Source: Pseudomonas bohemica (lineage in GTDB: Bacteria > Pseudomonadota > Gammaproteobacteria > Pseudomonadales > Pseudomonadaceae). Taken from it: a stretch of DNA of 64,000 bases. Position 1 is the first letter of the stretch. Every line of letters starts with the position of its first letter. Shown here in pieces: positions 63,761-64,000 of the stretch. A program made the translations under genes and the position numbers. The stretch lies in the NCBI RefSeq assembly GCF_002934685.1, contig NZ_NKHL01000097.1, positions 18,364 through 82,363 on the forward strand. Reading direction: 5' to 3'. The notes under the pieces are model-generated. The model saw only the letters and a list, made by a program, of their open reading frames with translations. It had not been told where the DNA came from and ran no database searches.

Positions 63761-63920
63761 TCGACATGACGTTATCTTTTGTTAAGCAACAACCCGGTGA
63801 TTGGCGCGTTATCACTGAGGTCAATTGGCAATTGTCGACGCTGGGATGGGCTGTTGCGTGACGTAGAAGCGAAGAACCATCTTGATTGAGCAGCGCTACG
63901 GGTGGGGTCTTTTCCGCGCC

Positions 63921-63957
63921 CAAAAACAAAACCCCATCTGCTTTCGCAAACGGGGTT
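63921..63957 (-). terminator. Terminator of the rRNA operon
   Basis: On the minus strand AACCCCGTTTGC-GAAA-GCAGATGGGGTT is followed by TTGTTTTTG. It lies just downstream of the 5S 3' end. Confidence 0.9.
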
Positions 63958-63966
63958 CTGAAATTC

Positions 63967-64000
63967 AATCTTGACGATGACCTACTCTCACATGGGGAAA
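63967..64000 (-). rRNA. rrf: 5S ribosomal RNA, 3' end only
   Basis: The minus strand reads TTTCCCCATGTGAGAGTAGG followed by TCATCGTCAAGATT, the conserved 3' end of Pseudomonas 5S rRNA. The gene continues past the right edge, so an rRNA operon on the minus strand lies outside the window. The exact mature 3' base is uncertain by one to three positions. Confidence 0.93.

Noticed and set aside
63729..63968. A 79-codon frame before the 5S rRNA
   Set aside because: It crosses the rRNA terminator and the 5S 3' end, so it cannot be a real gene.

Overview
The window comes from a gammaproteobacterium of the genus Pseudomonas, most like the P. fluorescens / P. putida / P. syringae side. The reasons are the gene order cheA-cheZ-cheY-fliA-fleN-flhF-flhA, the FleQ/FleS/FleR regulators, the HptB-HsbR-HsbA module between fliK and fliJ, sigma-54 (-24/-12) promoters ahead of most flagellar operons, REP-type intergenic palindromes, and a 5S rRNA end with a Pseudomonas-like sequence. 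No plasmid, phage, transposase or CRISPR was seen.

Layout. 1-32.1 kb, all on the minus strand: chemotaxis genes (cheA partial, cheZ, cheY); regulators and export/placement genes (fliA, fleN, flhF, flhA); the export gate and C-ring (flhB, fliR, fliQ, fliP, fliO, fliN, fliM, fliL); fliK; the HptB/HsbR/HsbA signalling module; basal body and export ATPase (fliJ, fliI, fliH, fliG, fliF, fliE); fleR, fleS, fleQ; filament assembly (fliT, fliS, fliD, flaG) and flagellin fliC. 32.3-37.0 kb: an accessory flagellin-modification island with a TPR-glycosyltransferase (plus strand), a CatB-like acyltransferase, a second glycosyltransferase-like protein and a KASIII-like enzyme (minus strand). 37.4-48.9 kb: rod, hook and ring genes flgB to flgL on the plus strand. 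49.1-53.6 kb: cheR and cheV (minus), then flgA, flgM, flgN and a YcgR-type c-di-GMP brake (plus). 53.7-63.6 kb: non-flagellar genes, namely an MFS transporter, a glutamine-synthetase-like enzyme, an AraC regulator, a thiolase and 3-hydroxybutyryl-CoA dehydrogenase pair, an RND/MMPL transporter and a YCF48 protein. The window ends in the 3' end of a minus-strand rRNA operon (5S).

Regulation read from the sequence: sixteen-base sigma-54 elements with exact GG-N10-GC spacing lie before flhA, fliL, fliK, fliE, fleS, fliD, flgB, flgF, flgA and, notably, before both island glycosyltransferase genes. Sigma-28 (FliA) elements lie before fliC, cheV, flgM, cheA and possibly hsbA. This fits the FleQ -> FleSR -> FliA hierarchy and places the glycosylation genes in it.

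Most worth a second look: the flgB-flgL block appears inverted relative to the order I recall for P. putida and P. syringae; the modification island has its own sigma-54 promoters; the flagellin carries changes in its flg22 region; and the flhA-flhB gap holds two inverted copies of a repeat whose hairpins differ by a compensated base pair. I found no clearly unprecedented multi-gene system.
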